The notes under the pieces are model-generated. The model saw only the letters and a program-made list of their open reading frames with translations, made no database searches and had not been told where the DNA came from. Positions 10,781-21,263 of a DNA stretch of 24,344 nt are shown one piece after another. Every line of letters starts with the position of its first letter. Position 1 is the stretch's first letter. Where the stretch lies: contig NW_006763137.1 of assembly GCF_000264905.1 (NCBI RefSeq), positions 1,796,154 to 1,820,497 on the forward strand, written 5' to 3'. Source of the DNA: Stereum hirsutum FP-91666 SS1. Lineage: Eukaryota; Basidiomycota; Agaricomycetes; Russulales; Stereaceae. A program made the translations under genes and the position numbers.

Positions 10781-11934
10781 CTACAAGCAAGTAAACGGCA
10801 GAGCCTGGAGGCTATTCAAGGCCAACGCCTGAGTCGCCGCATCCACATCTTTCTTCGACGTAACAGTGGCATTCAACACGCTAACACTAACGAAACATCC
10901 CGAATCCACCACCGCCGTTTCAGTAGGTAAATGGTCGCTCCCGCAGGTCTCCACATCTGTCACACTGCTATCCGCAGCGACTCTCGAGAAGACAAACCGG
11001 AAGTCATCCAGTTTGTTGCAAGGGGATGAGATGGTGGGATAGTTGACGTTGAGGATTGTGCCGGTGGGTACGAGAGGCGAGGCATAGCTACTGAGGAGGA
11101 CGTTGACAAATTTGGTTGTGAGAGAGGCATAGAGGAGGGAGTTGACAGTGTCGGCCGAAGTGGGGCTTGAGGTGAGTGTCGTGTAGGAAGATTGAGAGAT
11201 GGAGGAACCAGAGGCAGAAAAGGCGACAGAGGGTACGCCGAGATTGGAGCCTTCGCATGCAGCACCCACAGTGCCAGAGATATTCACAGTTGAACCCAGG
11301 TTATCTGGATGAATGTATGATGAGAGGAATGCTCTCGTGAAGTTTCGGGATGACAAAAATACGCACTGCCCACATTAGGCCCACTGACGATGAAATCAAG
11401 TGCGCTACCGAAGAATTGTGGGGCTAGAGTCTGTACACCGAACTTGGCTGCGTCTAGAGGGAATGCATTCACATAGTTCTCACGAGCTGCATGAAATTGC
11501 GGGCCTTGGTCAGACGATGATCGCTTTTGCGTGGATTTGTGACATGCACTTACTGTCTGAAGCGTTGTTCCCCGTCGCCGGCGAACCAACGGGGCAGGTA
11601 TTAAATTCGCATTCTTGGGTTAGAACAGTCGGTGTAGCAGTTGATGAGCCCGTTCCGGATTCGTTCTCAGCAGGGGCAGACAGAACCACCTAAGAATGGA
11701 ATAATTTCGACATCAGCATTGACACGGGGCAGAGGCCTGCAGAGGTATGCTGAGTGCTCAGAGTTGAAAACTTACCGAATAACCGGCCGCATCGAGAGAA
11801 TCGAGCTGAGCACGAATGATGGCCACTGCCCATCCGTCGTCGTTAGTGAGCAGGATGTTTTTGGGCGTAGCGGCTGTCGCTGCTGAAACTAAGAGCAAAG
11901 GCGCTAGAAGTGACTTGATCATGGACAGGCTCAT
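10781..11934 (-). CDS. Secreted SurE-like 5'/3'-nucleotidase or acid phosphatase
   Basis: Four exons: 11934-11776, 11689-11554, 11486-11367, 11304-10781; 312 aa with consistent phases. The N-terminus (SMIKSLLAPLLLVSAATAA, about residues 4-22) is a clear signal peptide, directly followed by KNILLTNDDGWA, the metal-binding motif of SurE (N31-D32-D33-G34). Further family marks are VVLSAPAENESGTGS (54-68), FIVSGPNVGNNLG (130-142) and GTVGAACEG, then LNVNYP near the C-terminal third. SurE enzymes are divalent-metal phosphatases acting on nucleoside monophosphates; secreted fungal relatives behave as acid phosphatases. The substrate here is not shown. The predicted location is the secretory pathway or outside the cell. 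Several cysteines and N-glycosylation sequons fit secretion. Intron 1 (86 nt) is longer than its neighbours. A TATA-like element lies about 55-60 bp upstream. Confidence 0.93.
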
Positions 11935-11987
11935 AAGAGGTGGGGTGCAAGGAGGACGGTGGACCCTCCCAAACTTCAGAATGCAAG

Positions 11988-11995
11988 CTTATAAG
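11988..11995 (-). promoter_or_regulatory. Possible TATA box of the SurE-like gene
   Basis: The palindrome CTTATAAG gives TATAAG on the minus strand about 55-60 bases before the start codon at 11934, a normal distance for a fungal TATA element with a short 5' UTR. No transcription data are available. Confidence 0.4.
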
Positions 11996-12827
11996 GAGTA
12001 CTATAGATCAAGGTACGGTGGTGAAGACGGCTTAGAAGCTGTCACCGAAACGACCTTCATGGTTGACGCGCACGTTCGTGAAGTAACACATGTAGCACGA
12101 GGACGTCCGTCGTCTCGAGACACAAGCTCAGCGCGATTTGGCCACCTTACCTCCATCAGAAGAGAGGAACAAAGAATGTGAATACGCCGTCATCGCCGAT
12201 CTTGGGGGGAACGTCGACTTTGGCATGGGTATGGGAAGAACAGGTTTGTTATGGCAGCATCCATGTGTGGAGATGACTGAGATACATGTCTCAATATTAC
12301 CGGAGGAAACATTTCAGCATGGTGTTTTAAGTCCAGAGTGATAGATAAAGCATATGCAGACAAGTTACACTCACACATCTGTTGTGGAAGGATGACCAAC
12401 ACAGGTCTCTGAGTCGCAACGGCAGCCGGACACTCGATATTTATGTTCAAATCACCCTAGATAGTTGTCTGCTATTCGAGCAGACATCGTCCCGCAAGAT
12501 TAGAGATGTATCTGTTACAAATGTGAACGTGCAACAGCTGCCCAGTCTGCCAGTGAACTCTAAAGGTCCCGACGCGCCTCCTATTCGGAGGACCGTGTTT
12601 ATTAAAGGCCTTTAAGAGGAGCGCTTCTCCTCCTATGAACAAAAAATGATTTTGAGCGTACTATTGAGTATATTCAGCGGTGGATATTCGCAGGCGGAGC
12701 ATGGTGGACGTTCGTCAAGTTGTCGACATGGCGGTTGGAAGACAAGGGAAGACAGCCTTGAAGGGAGCCAGAGCGTCGTCTCTGAACCGTGGGAGATGAG
12801 ACGCGCCACCGAACCAAATACGGACAC

Positions 12828-12833
12828 ACGCGT
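12828..12833. promoter_or_regulatory. MluI cell-cycle box (MCB) upstream of POL3
   Basis: A perfect ACGCGT lies 121-126 bases before the POL3 start codon. Near copies lie on both sides (GACGCGCC at about 12800-12807, AACGCGAGCGCG at about 12837-12848), and a second ACGCGT is at 13037-13042 inside intron 1. In yeasts this element binds MBF and drives G1/S expression of replication genes, so its place before a replicative polymerase is meaningful. That it works here is inferred. Confidence 0.55.
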
Positions 12834-12953
12834 CAGAACGCGAGCGCGTTTATGAGTCTCTGAGTCTCACTGTCTTTCAGCTCGCTCCTGCCAGCACCAC
12901 GACGTGATCCATCTCCTACTTCTCTTTCTGAACGTCAGATTTGTGGTATCATC

Positions 12954-15900
12954 ATGGCGGGACCTAAGCGTACGACGAAGGAGAATTTGCCACATAAGTG
13001 CGTACATTAGTTGACACAGTTGGAGCGCGTCTCTTGACGCGTCTGCGGCCCTGCCTTGTTCTTGAATAGATCCAGAGAGGCAGACAACGCTGAGCCGGCA
13101 GCCAAGAGAAGAAAACTTGGCACGCAAACCTCAGGGTCACAATCACTTCCTACCCAATCATCGTTCGCCGATGTTCTGCAAAAGTTGAAGGAGGAGAGCG
13201 CCGACGGGGCTGGTAAGTACAGTCTTTACGATCAACTGGGCGCGTCTTGAAAGTCTTCGACAGAGGCAGAAGGTGGTGCAGGCCTGTGGTCGCGCCCTGA
13301 GCTACCCGCAATCGACGAGAAGAAGGACAGTATTGGTGAGCATTGCTGACCCTATCGTATACGCTGGATTCTGATTAGTCCTCGTAGTCTTCCAGCAAAT
13401 TGATGTTGAAGAGTCGGTGGACGCTTCTTCAGGACAAGTTACCATTCGTATGTTTGGTGTGACTGAGGTGAGTTCCAAGTCTCCGTGATTTCCCACATGT
13501 AATTGAGGGTTCAATAGGCTGGACATAGCGTTCTCATGCATGTCACACAATTCTCTCCATATTTCTACATTCCTGTCCCGCGAGGCTTCACAAACGAAGA
13601 TGTCAATGCCTTCAGAGACCACCTCGACGTACGCTTCTATTACATCCCGTGCTATAGCATCACCTCTCATCATATCATGTTCAGGCTTCTGCGGGAGGTG
13701 TGCGTGCAGTTGAGCTCGTGCAAAAGCGGAGTCTATGGGGTTACAAGGGAGACGACCTCGTGATGTTCGCGAAAATCACTGTGACCGATCCAAAAGCGTT
13801 ACCCAGGGTTAGAGATAAGTGCCAACTCCAGCGTCTTGCCGATGCAGCCGAAGCTAACGATTTCCTGCCTACACGCGTCTTCGAAAGGGGGGAGTGTTCG
13901 TTCCGTGATTTGTTCAAGGGCATTGTTAGCACATACGAGAGCAATATAGCTTACACGCTGCGCTTCATGATTGACACCAAAGTAAGCCAATATACTCCTC
14001 CACGTGAATGAAGGCTGATCATGATCAAGGTCGTGGGTATGAACTGGATCGAGGTGCCCGCCGGCAAGTACATGATAAACAAAGGCAAGAGTAAGAAGTC
14101 GCAGTGCCAGATTGAAATGACTGTCAGGTCCGTTGGCTCCATGTCTCCGAATAATATCTGTTACTGAGTTCGGACGCAGGTGGAACGATTTCATCTCTCA
14201 TCCGCCTGACGGGCAGTGGTCCAAGCTGGCTCCTCTCCGAGTACTCAGCTTCGATATTGAGTGTGCGGGTCGAAAGGGTATATTCCCCGAGGCTAACGTC
14301 GATCCTGTCATCCAGATTGCCAATATGGTAACTCGACAAGGTATGTCTCACTTATGCAACGTACTGCCCGTCCATACTCAACTAGACTATACTTCACAGG
14401 AGAATCGAAACCCTTCATTCGCAATATCTTCACGTTGAACACTTGCTCCCACATCGTCGGGTCCCAAGTATTGTCGTTCGACGACGAGAGGGAGATGTTG
14501 CAAGCTTGGTGCAACTTCATCAACGAGGCAGACCCTGATGTTGTTATTGGGTATAACATATCCAATTTCGATCTGCCATATTTGCTAGATCGTGCAAAGG
14601 CCCTCAAGGTGGATGATTTCCCGTACTTTGGGAGGATCAAAGGTAAGCTGTTTGCGTCTCCTGGGTTGAAGGGTGCCTGACAGTGTGTCACATAGGTAAC
14701 AAGACCCAAGTCAAGGACACGCACTTCTCGTCGAAAGCCTTTGGTCAGCGTGACTCAAAGGAGACTACCATGGATGGAAGACTGCAGCTCGATCTTCTGC
14801 AGTATATGCAGCGGGAGCACAAACTTCGGAGCTATACGCTGAACTCCGTCTGTGCTCAGTTCCTTGGCGAACAGAAGGAGGATGTCCACCACTCCGTCAT
14901 CACGGAACTTCAGAATGGTACTTCTGAATCACGTCGACGTTTGGCGGTGTACTGTTTGAAGGTGGGCCACAATGCCATACGTTGTACCTAGTGACGCTTC
15001 CTAAGATTTGTCTGGCTGTAGGATGCGTACCTGCCGCAAAGACTTATGGACAAGCTGATGTGTTTTGTCAACTACACTGAGATGGCTCGTGTGACGGGCG
15101 TGCCTTTCAACTACCTTCTCTCGCGTGGTCAATCTATCAAGGTGCTGTCGCAGCTTTTCCGGAAAGCTAATGACGAAGGATACGTCGTTCCTTCTCTGAA
15201 GGGCGAAGGTGAGTAGGATGTCGCCAACCGATTCGATCTATTCCAAAACATATTGACCTCTTTCTGATAGGATCGGACGAGCAGTATGAAGGTGCTACTG
15301 TCATCGAGCCCAAGAAAGGTTACTACGACGCGCCGATTGCGACGCTAGATTTCAGCTCTCTGTACCCGTCCATCATGATGGCCCACAACCTCTGCTACAC
15401 AACGTTGCTGGATAAGAATACCATCGACCGCCTCAACCTCCAGAAGGACATCGACTACATCCAGACGCCCAATAACGGTCTGCCCTTCTTTCCACTGCTC
15501 CGTGTATTCGAGTGATTTACGTGTTTGGTTGGCATAAGACTTCTTTATCAAGTCGCACAAACGGAAGGGACTTTTGCCCACCGTTCTCGAGGACCTGATC
15601 GGAGCTCGTAAGAGGGCGAAGGCAGACTTAAAGAACGAGACTGATCCTTTCAAACGCGCCGTTCTTGACGGTCGGCAGCTCGCTTTGAAGGTATCTGCTT
15701 CCTTTCGATTTCCTGGCTACAAATAGATACTCACATTCATGTCTACGTTTCAAGGTCAGTGCAAACTCCGTGTATGGTTTTACAGGAGCAACCATCGGAA
15801 AGCTGCCTTGCCTGCCCATCTCATCGAGCGTCACCTCCTACGGTCGTCAGATGATTGAGAAGACGAAGTCGGTGAGTCCTTTTACACGTCTACCCGCAAA

Positions 15901-17622
15901 TTGCGTGCTGATGTCTGTTTTACCGCTGTCAACGTTCACAGGAAGTGGAAGCAGAATACTGTGTCGCCAATGGCCACTCGCACGACGCAAAAGTCATCTA
16001 TGGTGATACAGATTCCGTCATGGTGAAGTTCGGTCCTCCAGATCTCGAGAAGGTTATGCAACTAGGTATGTGGCCTTCCCTCGTAGTCACATTCGGAAAT
16101 GTTCTAACAGGCTATCTTTCGATCTTCAGGCAGTGAAGCGGCCGAGTTCGTCACACAGAAATTCGTCAAGCCGATCAAGCTCGAGTTCGAGAAGGTTTAT
16201 TTCCCGTACTTGCTCATCAGCAAGAAACGATATGCCGGTCTGTACTGGACGAGGCCGGATAAGTACGACAAGATGGACTCGAAGGGCATTGAGGTGAAGA
16301 ATTTTCCTGCCAACTGCATATCTCATATGCTGACTGTACGTTGCAGACTGTTCGTCGGGATAACTGTCGGCTGGTATCCACCGTCATCGAGACTTGCCTG
16401 CACAAAATGTTGATCGATCGGGACGTGAAGGGTGCTGAGGAGTAAGCACCCATTTGGCTGTTCCGTCGTGTCCGTTTCACTGATGATGGCTCTAGCTACA
16501 CCAAACAGGTCATCTCTGACCTTCTGCAAAACAAGGTCGACATGTCGCAGCTCGTCATCACCAAAGCGTTGGCCAAAGCAGGTATGTATTCGTGTATATT
16601 CTGAAGAAACCCTCGCTGAGGAATTGGTTTGTAGACTATGCAGCAAAGCAAGCCCATGTAGAGTTGGCAGAAAGGATGAAGCAGCGTGATGCTGGTATGT
16701 TTATTGGCGTGATTTCGAGTAGCTCGCGTTGACGTCGCTCGCAGGATCTGCTCCTGCTTTGGGTGATCGTGTGGCGTATGTCATTGTGAAGGGCATCAAA
16801 GGTTCGAGCTTGGACATTATCACATCCCGTGTCTTGTCCTGACATGGCGTTACAGGTGCTGCTGCGTATGAGAAGTCGGAAGACCCGATATACGTCCTCG
16901 AGAACAGCATTCCAATTGACACCAAATATTACCTCGAGAACCAGCTTTCGAAGCCCCTCATGCGTATCTTTGAACCTATTCTTGGTGACAAGGCTTCATC
17001 GCTGTGTACGTTCTTCCACCTGACTCCACGAATTAACCGTTCTTACTAATGCTTGCTCTGTAGTGTCGGGTGACCATACACGGACGATTCAGATCGCTAC
17101 ACCAACGGTAGGCGGACTGATGAAGTTCGCCGTCAAGACTATGACTTGTTTGGGCTGTAAGACTGCTCTACGACCGAACAACAGCGTGAAAGGTAGGGCC
17201 ACTTCTTGTTCAGCGTGCGGTCTGTTTTTCATGGTGTTGTCTTGAAGGCGGTGCCGTCTGCAACAACTGCCGACCCCGGCTAGGGGAGCTATATCAGAAA
17301 CAAGTAAGCCAGCATTGCTATTCGTTTATTTAGTTGGGCCCTCATCCATTCTTCATCAGGTCTCTACCACATCTGCTATGCAAGTTAGCTTCTCCCGTCT
17401 TTGGACTCAATGCCAACGGTGTCAAGGATCATTGCATCAGGTAAGCATCTCTGCCTCTTGCAACTCCGCCAGATACGTCGTGGCTAACTGGTCAACGATC
17501 TTTCATAGGACGTCTTATGCAGCAGTAAAGACTGTCCGATTTTCTACATGCGGAAAAAGGCACAAAAGGATGTTGAAGACGCCGGCGGAGTACTAGAGAG
17601 GTTTGACAATGAAGTGTGGTGA
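12954..17622 (+). CDS. POL3: DNA polymerase delta catalytic subunit
   Basis: Twenty-six exons: 12954-12997, 13070-13212, 13264-13335, 13388-13467, 13518-13628, 13685-13814, 13875-13981, 14030-14127, 14180-14340, 14400-14642, 14696-14961, 15022-15208, 15271-15477, 15539-15690, 15755-15871, 15942-16065, 16130-16293, 16347-16441, 16496-16581, 16635-16694, 16745-16801, 16856-17005, 17064-17192, 17248-17303, 17360-17440, 17509-17622; 1077 aa (yeast 1097). This is the nuclear replicative family-B polymerase of the lagging strand and of repair. Visible: basic nuclear-localisation cluster KRRK (27-30); proofreading Exo I FDIEC (D287, E289), Exo [12 protein letters not shown], Exo III YCLKDAYLP; polymerase motif [11 protein letters not shown] (D574), motif [14 protein letters not shown], motif C YGDTDS (D728, D730); CysA zinc site (C980, C983, C999, C1002) and CysB iron-sulfur/zinc site (C1031, C1034, C1044, C1049). 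All catalytic residues are present. One intron appears to be AT-AC. Confidence 0.97.
13815..13874 (+). other. Putative AT-AC intron in POL3
   Basis: The genomic frame is open here but would insert 20 residues between LPRVR and VFERGE, where yeast Pol3 has only two. No GT-AG pair restores the conserved spacing. Removing 13815-13874, which starts ATAAGT, has a CTAAC branch-like word 16 bases before its end and ends AC, gives [15 protein letters not shown] in frame (phase 1). The ATAAGT start is that of AT-AC introns spliced by the major spliceosome. Confidence 0.65.
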
Positions 17623-18469
17623 GGTGATACGTTCCGGTGTGAAAGAGGCGTTATGCTGTGTTTGTGTCCATGGTTTGGGAGAGTTTGTTTTCACCCTGTA
17701 TTAGTAGCAAGGTTTTGTATAGCATCGCATAGTTTGATTCTCTGTCTCCTAGAATCGGTACCTTCATAAAATACACCTCCAATCAGGACGACCCGCTCGA
17801 TTGACACCTGGTCTCCCCGCCTCTGCAAAATGTCTCGGGCACCGCTCTGATACATCTTAGTTAACCAGAACTGGATCGCTCGCATTCTTCGTCACCGAAG
17901 ACAACTAGCCCTCTTGCACCTGTCCTTTGCAGCCGCTACCTGACAGACGTGCTAGGGGCGAAGAAAGATGTGAACACGTCTTACGCCGTGCTCACTGGTT
18001 GTAACAACGTCGACGAGATCATCGAGTTGTGTTGTGTACAGAAGCACCCGAGGCATAAGAGAACCAGATGTCATAATGGTGCTCGTATCAGAGAGAAGAC
18101 CAACAATCACCTCGACTATCGACGTCATGACATAGCACGCGCCAAGCTGAAACTCATGTCATATCGTCACAGAAGATCACGAACGGGGACTTGAGGAGTC
18201 GAGTCCGCATAGCAAAAGGCATGTACGAATAGGGAAGCATGTACGAATAGAGAAACAATCTAATAAGTAACCGATATATGCTGGTCCACGGTCAAGTCAT
18301 TCAATCACTCTGCGAGTAGTAAGGTAAGGAAGGGAGAGTAGTAGAGATGATAGCTATCACGAGAGCCACGAATGCCAAATACTTATGGCGTATACAAACC
18401 GAACAAAATCAATCCAGTACGAACCATATGAGAGAGCCAATATATCACAGAACGATGAAGAAGTAGAGT
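17623..18469. other. Convergent spacer between POL3 and the DnaJ gene
   Basis: These 847 bases separate two stop codons on opposite strands. They hold both 3' ends and a short tandem repeat at 18219-18250. Frames such as 17691-17885 (-) and 17949-18194 (+) have no family resemblance and no partners to splice to, so I do not call a gene. Confidence 0.5.
18219..18250. repeat. Two-copy tandem repeat, 18-bp period
   Basis: GCATGTACGAATAG occurs at 18219-18232 and 18237-18250 with a four-base linker. It sits in the 3' spacer between convergent genes. No function is apparent. Confidence 0.8.
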
Positions 18470-20757
18470 TCAGGGCGCCGGACCTTTCTCAGGCGTGAAC
18501 GTAGCCTTCTCTGGTGGATACTCGCTAGTCGGGGTACTAGTGTCTTCTGCTTTCGCGGGTTTCACGCCGTGGTGTGAACGAGGATCTTTGTTACGCCTCG
18601 ACTTCCCAGCAGCAGCTTCTGCTACCATCCGTTCCAGTTCGCGTCGCTCCTCGTCGGATTCGTCCGGTACAGTGTTCTTGAAGATCATTCCAATGATGAG
18701 GAGACCCTAAGTGAATGAAGATGAGACTCATGTAAGCCAAATATATTTGAGACCTGTAGTACCTTTGCCCGATTGTAGAGGACTTGATCGGATACCGAAT
18801 GGTCCTTTAATACGTTGTCCGCCACCTAAAGAAGATAAAATCAGGCTGCAGGCACAATTTATGAATCTCCTTAAACTGACCTCTCGTAACACTTGGACTA
18901 CCTCGAATCGTGTCCCTCGCCATGACGCAAGCATGATCTTCCCGGTCACGTCCATCTCGAGTGCCTTCATCTCTTCCTCAGGTATCTCGCCCTTAGCAAG
19001 CATACGATCCATATCCTGCATAACCTGCTGCACGCTCAAACTAAGAAGGAAAGCAGCAAGTCAATCGGAAGTTTCTCCACGAAATGGCATGGAACGTACG
19101 CGCTGCCGATAACTCCCCATGCATCCTTCGCCATCGTCCCCTTCTCCTTGAGCCGAGACCAGAACCCTGGGCTGTGTACAAAGAATGTTTAGCCAACTGT
19201 TACATGAAACTGAGTCACACGAAGTACTCACATTCCAAGGAATTTCCGCGACTTAAGGAAAGACGTAGCTTTCGACATGTAGACCGTGCCGATCGCATTC
19301 AGTAGCTACCTCCGCAGCTTCATATTAGGATGTAGCTCACAAGTGGAGGCAATTGACCAAACGAAATATAACTTGCCTCAACTCCGAAGCTCTCTAGCTT
19401 CAAATCATCGGCCTCCGTCTTTATCCTCTGTTCGAACAGTCTCGTCTCCTCGTCGTCCTTGTCACCAGGATGCTTGGCCTCTACAAGCGGTCTCAGTCGC
19501 TCAATCAACTTATCTGTCAACATCTTGACTCTCTGCGCCATAGCTTTCTTCCTCTCCGCCTCTAGCTCCTCCATCTGTTTCCTCTGTTCCGGAGTCAACT
19601 TAGACTTCTTCTTCGCTGCGCGCCTCTTTTCTGCGTCAGAATTGACTGATGGAGATGTGGGTGTGGCAATACCGTCGGCAGACGGTGAAGTTTCACCACT
19701 CGGTGTACCTGCAGGTGACGTTACCATGGAGGTCGACGAACGTGGAGGTGCCTCTGGTGGCGGTTTGGCAGCAGCGGGAGCGGTCGAAGGATCAGGCTGG
19801 AGAGTTTCGCCAGATAGATCGGCCTTTGAAGGTGCACGGGGTGTATGAGCAGGACGAGGTGGGGTTGTGGGAGATGAGGCCGAAGCTGCGGGAGGGGTCG
19901 TGGCGCCACCATTCATTTCTTTCTCCATCTCAGCCTTCTCCTCTTCCGACATCATAGTTGTGGCCATCGAAGTCATATCCTTCATGAGGGTGATTTCGCC
20001 AATCTGTAACCTCAGTCATTAGCATTTTGACAGAATGGAGGGAAAGCCTGTGAAAAAAAGTTGAAAGAACGCACGTAGTCCATAAACCGTTCTCCTCCAA
20101 ATACATTCGCGAAGAAGCCTGCCGCGTCATCGACGCCAACGCCACCTTCAGACTCCGTCTATGTCGAGCGAGAAGCAAGCGCATTCCGTGCCGTAAGATG
20201 TCAGATCAGACGCCTGTGCTAGAAGCTCGATGAAGCCGAAAAAGCGCACCATCTTTTTGCCATTCTTGTCATAGACGGCTCGCAGATTCTAAAGCGTTCG
20301 ATGGACGAGAATGGGTATAGGGTTCGACGGTCAATTGGAGTCGCATGAAACTCACAGGGTCCGACAGGACTTGGTACGCCTTGCTATATCCTGGTGTCAG
20401 TCTCCTCAGACTACACAAAAGAAAGCAGGACGCACCTCATCTCCTTGAACTTCTCCTCTGCATCTGGTGAAGAGTTTTTGTCCGGGTGATACTACACAGC
20501 ATTGAACGAAAAGACGCCCGCGCGAAGTTGATGTTTCCTTGAGCACGAGAAAAGCCCAGATGGAAGTCAAAGAAAACACACCTTCATAGCAGCTTTACGA
20601 TATGCTTTCTTCAGGTCGGTGTCGTTGACATCTGTAGGCACGCCCAGCTACACATACAACCCATATCCAAATGAGCCTTTCAAACTAGGATCTGAGCAGG
20701 AGAGCCAGAGAGCCAGAGCACGCACCACATCGTAGTACTCAGTTTCGACAGGCGCCA
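18470..20757 (-). CDS. J-domain co-chaperone with X domain (Caj1/Djp1 type)
   Basis: Twelve exons: 20757-20725, 20647-20582, 20491-20436, 20383-20356, 20288-20250, 20158-20075, 20003-19377, 19305-19232, 19171-19100, 19040-18881, 18825-18763, 18706-18470; 512 aa. The J domain fills residues 6-75 with the HPD motif at H35-P36-D37, which stimulates Hsp70 ATPase; a Gly/Phe-containing stretch (GGVGVDDAAGFFANVFGGERF) follows. Residues about 125-200 are Ala/Pro/Ser/Thr-rich and probably disordered, followed by a charged coiled coil. From about 245 on comes the DnaJ X domain, with LLNAIGTVYMSKATSFL, PGFWSRLKEKGTMAKDAWGV and ILASWRG-like segments. Yeast relatives Caj1 and Djp1 are cytosolic and act at membranes and in peroxisomal import; that role is only inferred. 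The protein is longer than those (391 and 432 aa) because of the disordered insert. Intron 7 starts with GC. Confidence 0.93.
19306..19376 (-). other. GC-AG intron in the DnaJ gene
   Basis: On the minus strand exon 7 ends GAG and the intron starts GCAAGT, the consensus for GC donors, with a CTAAT branch word and a TAG acceptor. Splicing joins LKLESFGVE to LLNAIGTVYMSK, restoring the X domain in phase 0. No GT donor nearby does this. Confidence 0.8.
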
Positions 20758-21263
20758 TTAGAGAGGTCAAGTGGAAGTCGTAGAAGGTCTATAGAGTGTG
20801 TAGTGAGAGTATTATGGAGGCCAAACCAGAAGAGGATGAAGAAGAAAGAAAGTCGAGGTATGATATCAGATTCCGCTGAGCTCAGTCGAGCAAGCACCGG
20901 CATACCGGCGACGGCGGTGCTTGCCGGCATGGTTCGCGTTCCTTCGTGTGGCGCCGCTGTGGCGCCTGCTTTGCGAATGCTGATGGAAAGTGCCCCTTGC
21001 TTGTCTCTTGGTGTTATTCTTCGATGTATTGCGTGGGCCCTGAAAATTCTTTGTTGCAGTGCTATGACCAGGGCGTGACCTCAAGGCATCAGACCACCCC
21101 AGCGAAGACGCACAAATATCACAAAAATGGTATAAATAGCGCAAAGTGATTAATACAAGGAAAGAACATTGATGTCCGCACAAGTACCAGACTCGACGTG
21201 CAGTGAAGGAAATGGCAGAGGTATCACGCGCAGGAACGACACAAGCACGAAGATTCAGAAGTA
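20758..21263. other. Spacer between M20 gene stop and DnaJ gene start
   Basis: The region carries the promoter of the DnaJ gene and the 3' UTR of the M20 gene, both read leftward. Its main feature is the inverted repeat at 20890-20924. The minus-strand frame 20866-21267 has no recognisable content. Confidence 0.45.
20890..20924. repeat. Perfect 10-bp inverted repeat, GC-rich loop
   Basis: GCAAGCACCG at 20890-20899 pairs exactly with CGGTGCTTGC at 20915-20924 across a 15-base loop. It lies 133-167 bp upstream of the DnaJ gene start codon. It could be a cruciform, a dimeric factor site or an RNA hairpin; the sequence does not decide. Confidence 0.8.

Larger units (their letters stand above)
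11935..12953. other. 1.0-kb divergent intergenic region, SurE-like gene / POL3
   Basis: The region separates two head-to-head genes. Open frames such as 12138-12341 (+), 12382-12615 (+) and 12190-12450 (-) were read, but none matches a family I know or links to others by convincing splice sites. The POL3-proximal 160 bases are rich in CG words including an ACGCGT box. An unrecognised small gene in the middle cannot be excluded. Confidence 0.45.

Noticed and set aside
12138..12615. Possible small gene in the POL3/SurE-like intergenic region
   Set aside because: Two plus-strand frames have protein-like composition, but I found neither a convincing splice join nor a family match. Transcript data would be needed to call it.
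17691..18194. Short frames on both strands after POL3
   Set aside because: No family resemblance; they lie in a convergent 3' spacer.
19459..19848. 129-codon frame antisense to the J-protein gene
   Set aside because: It is the mirror of the Ala/Pro/Ser-rich and coiled-coil coding region; the sense strand carries a clear domain structure.
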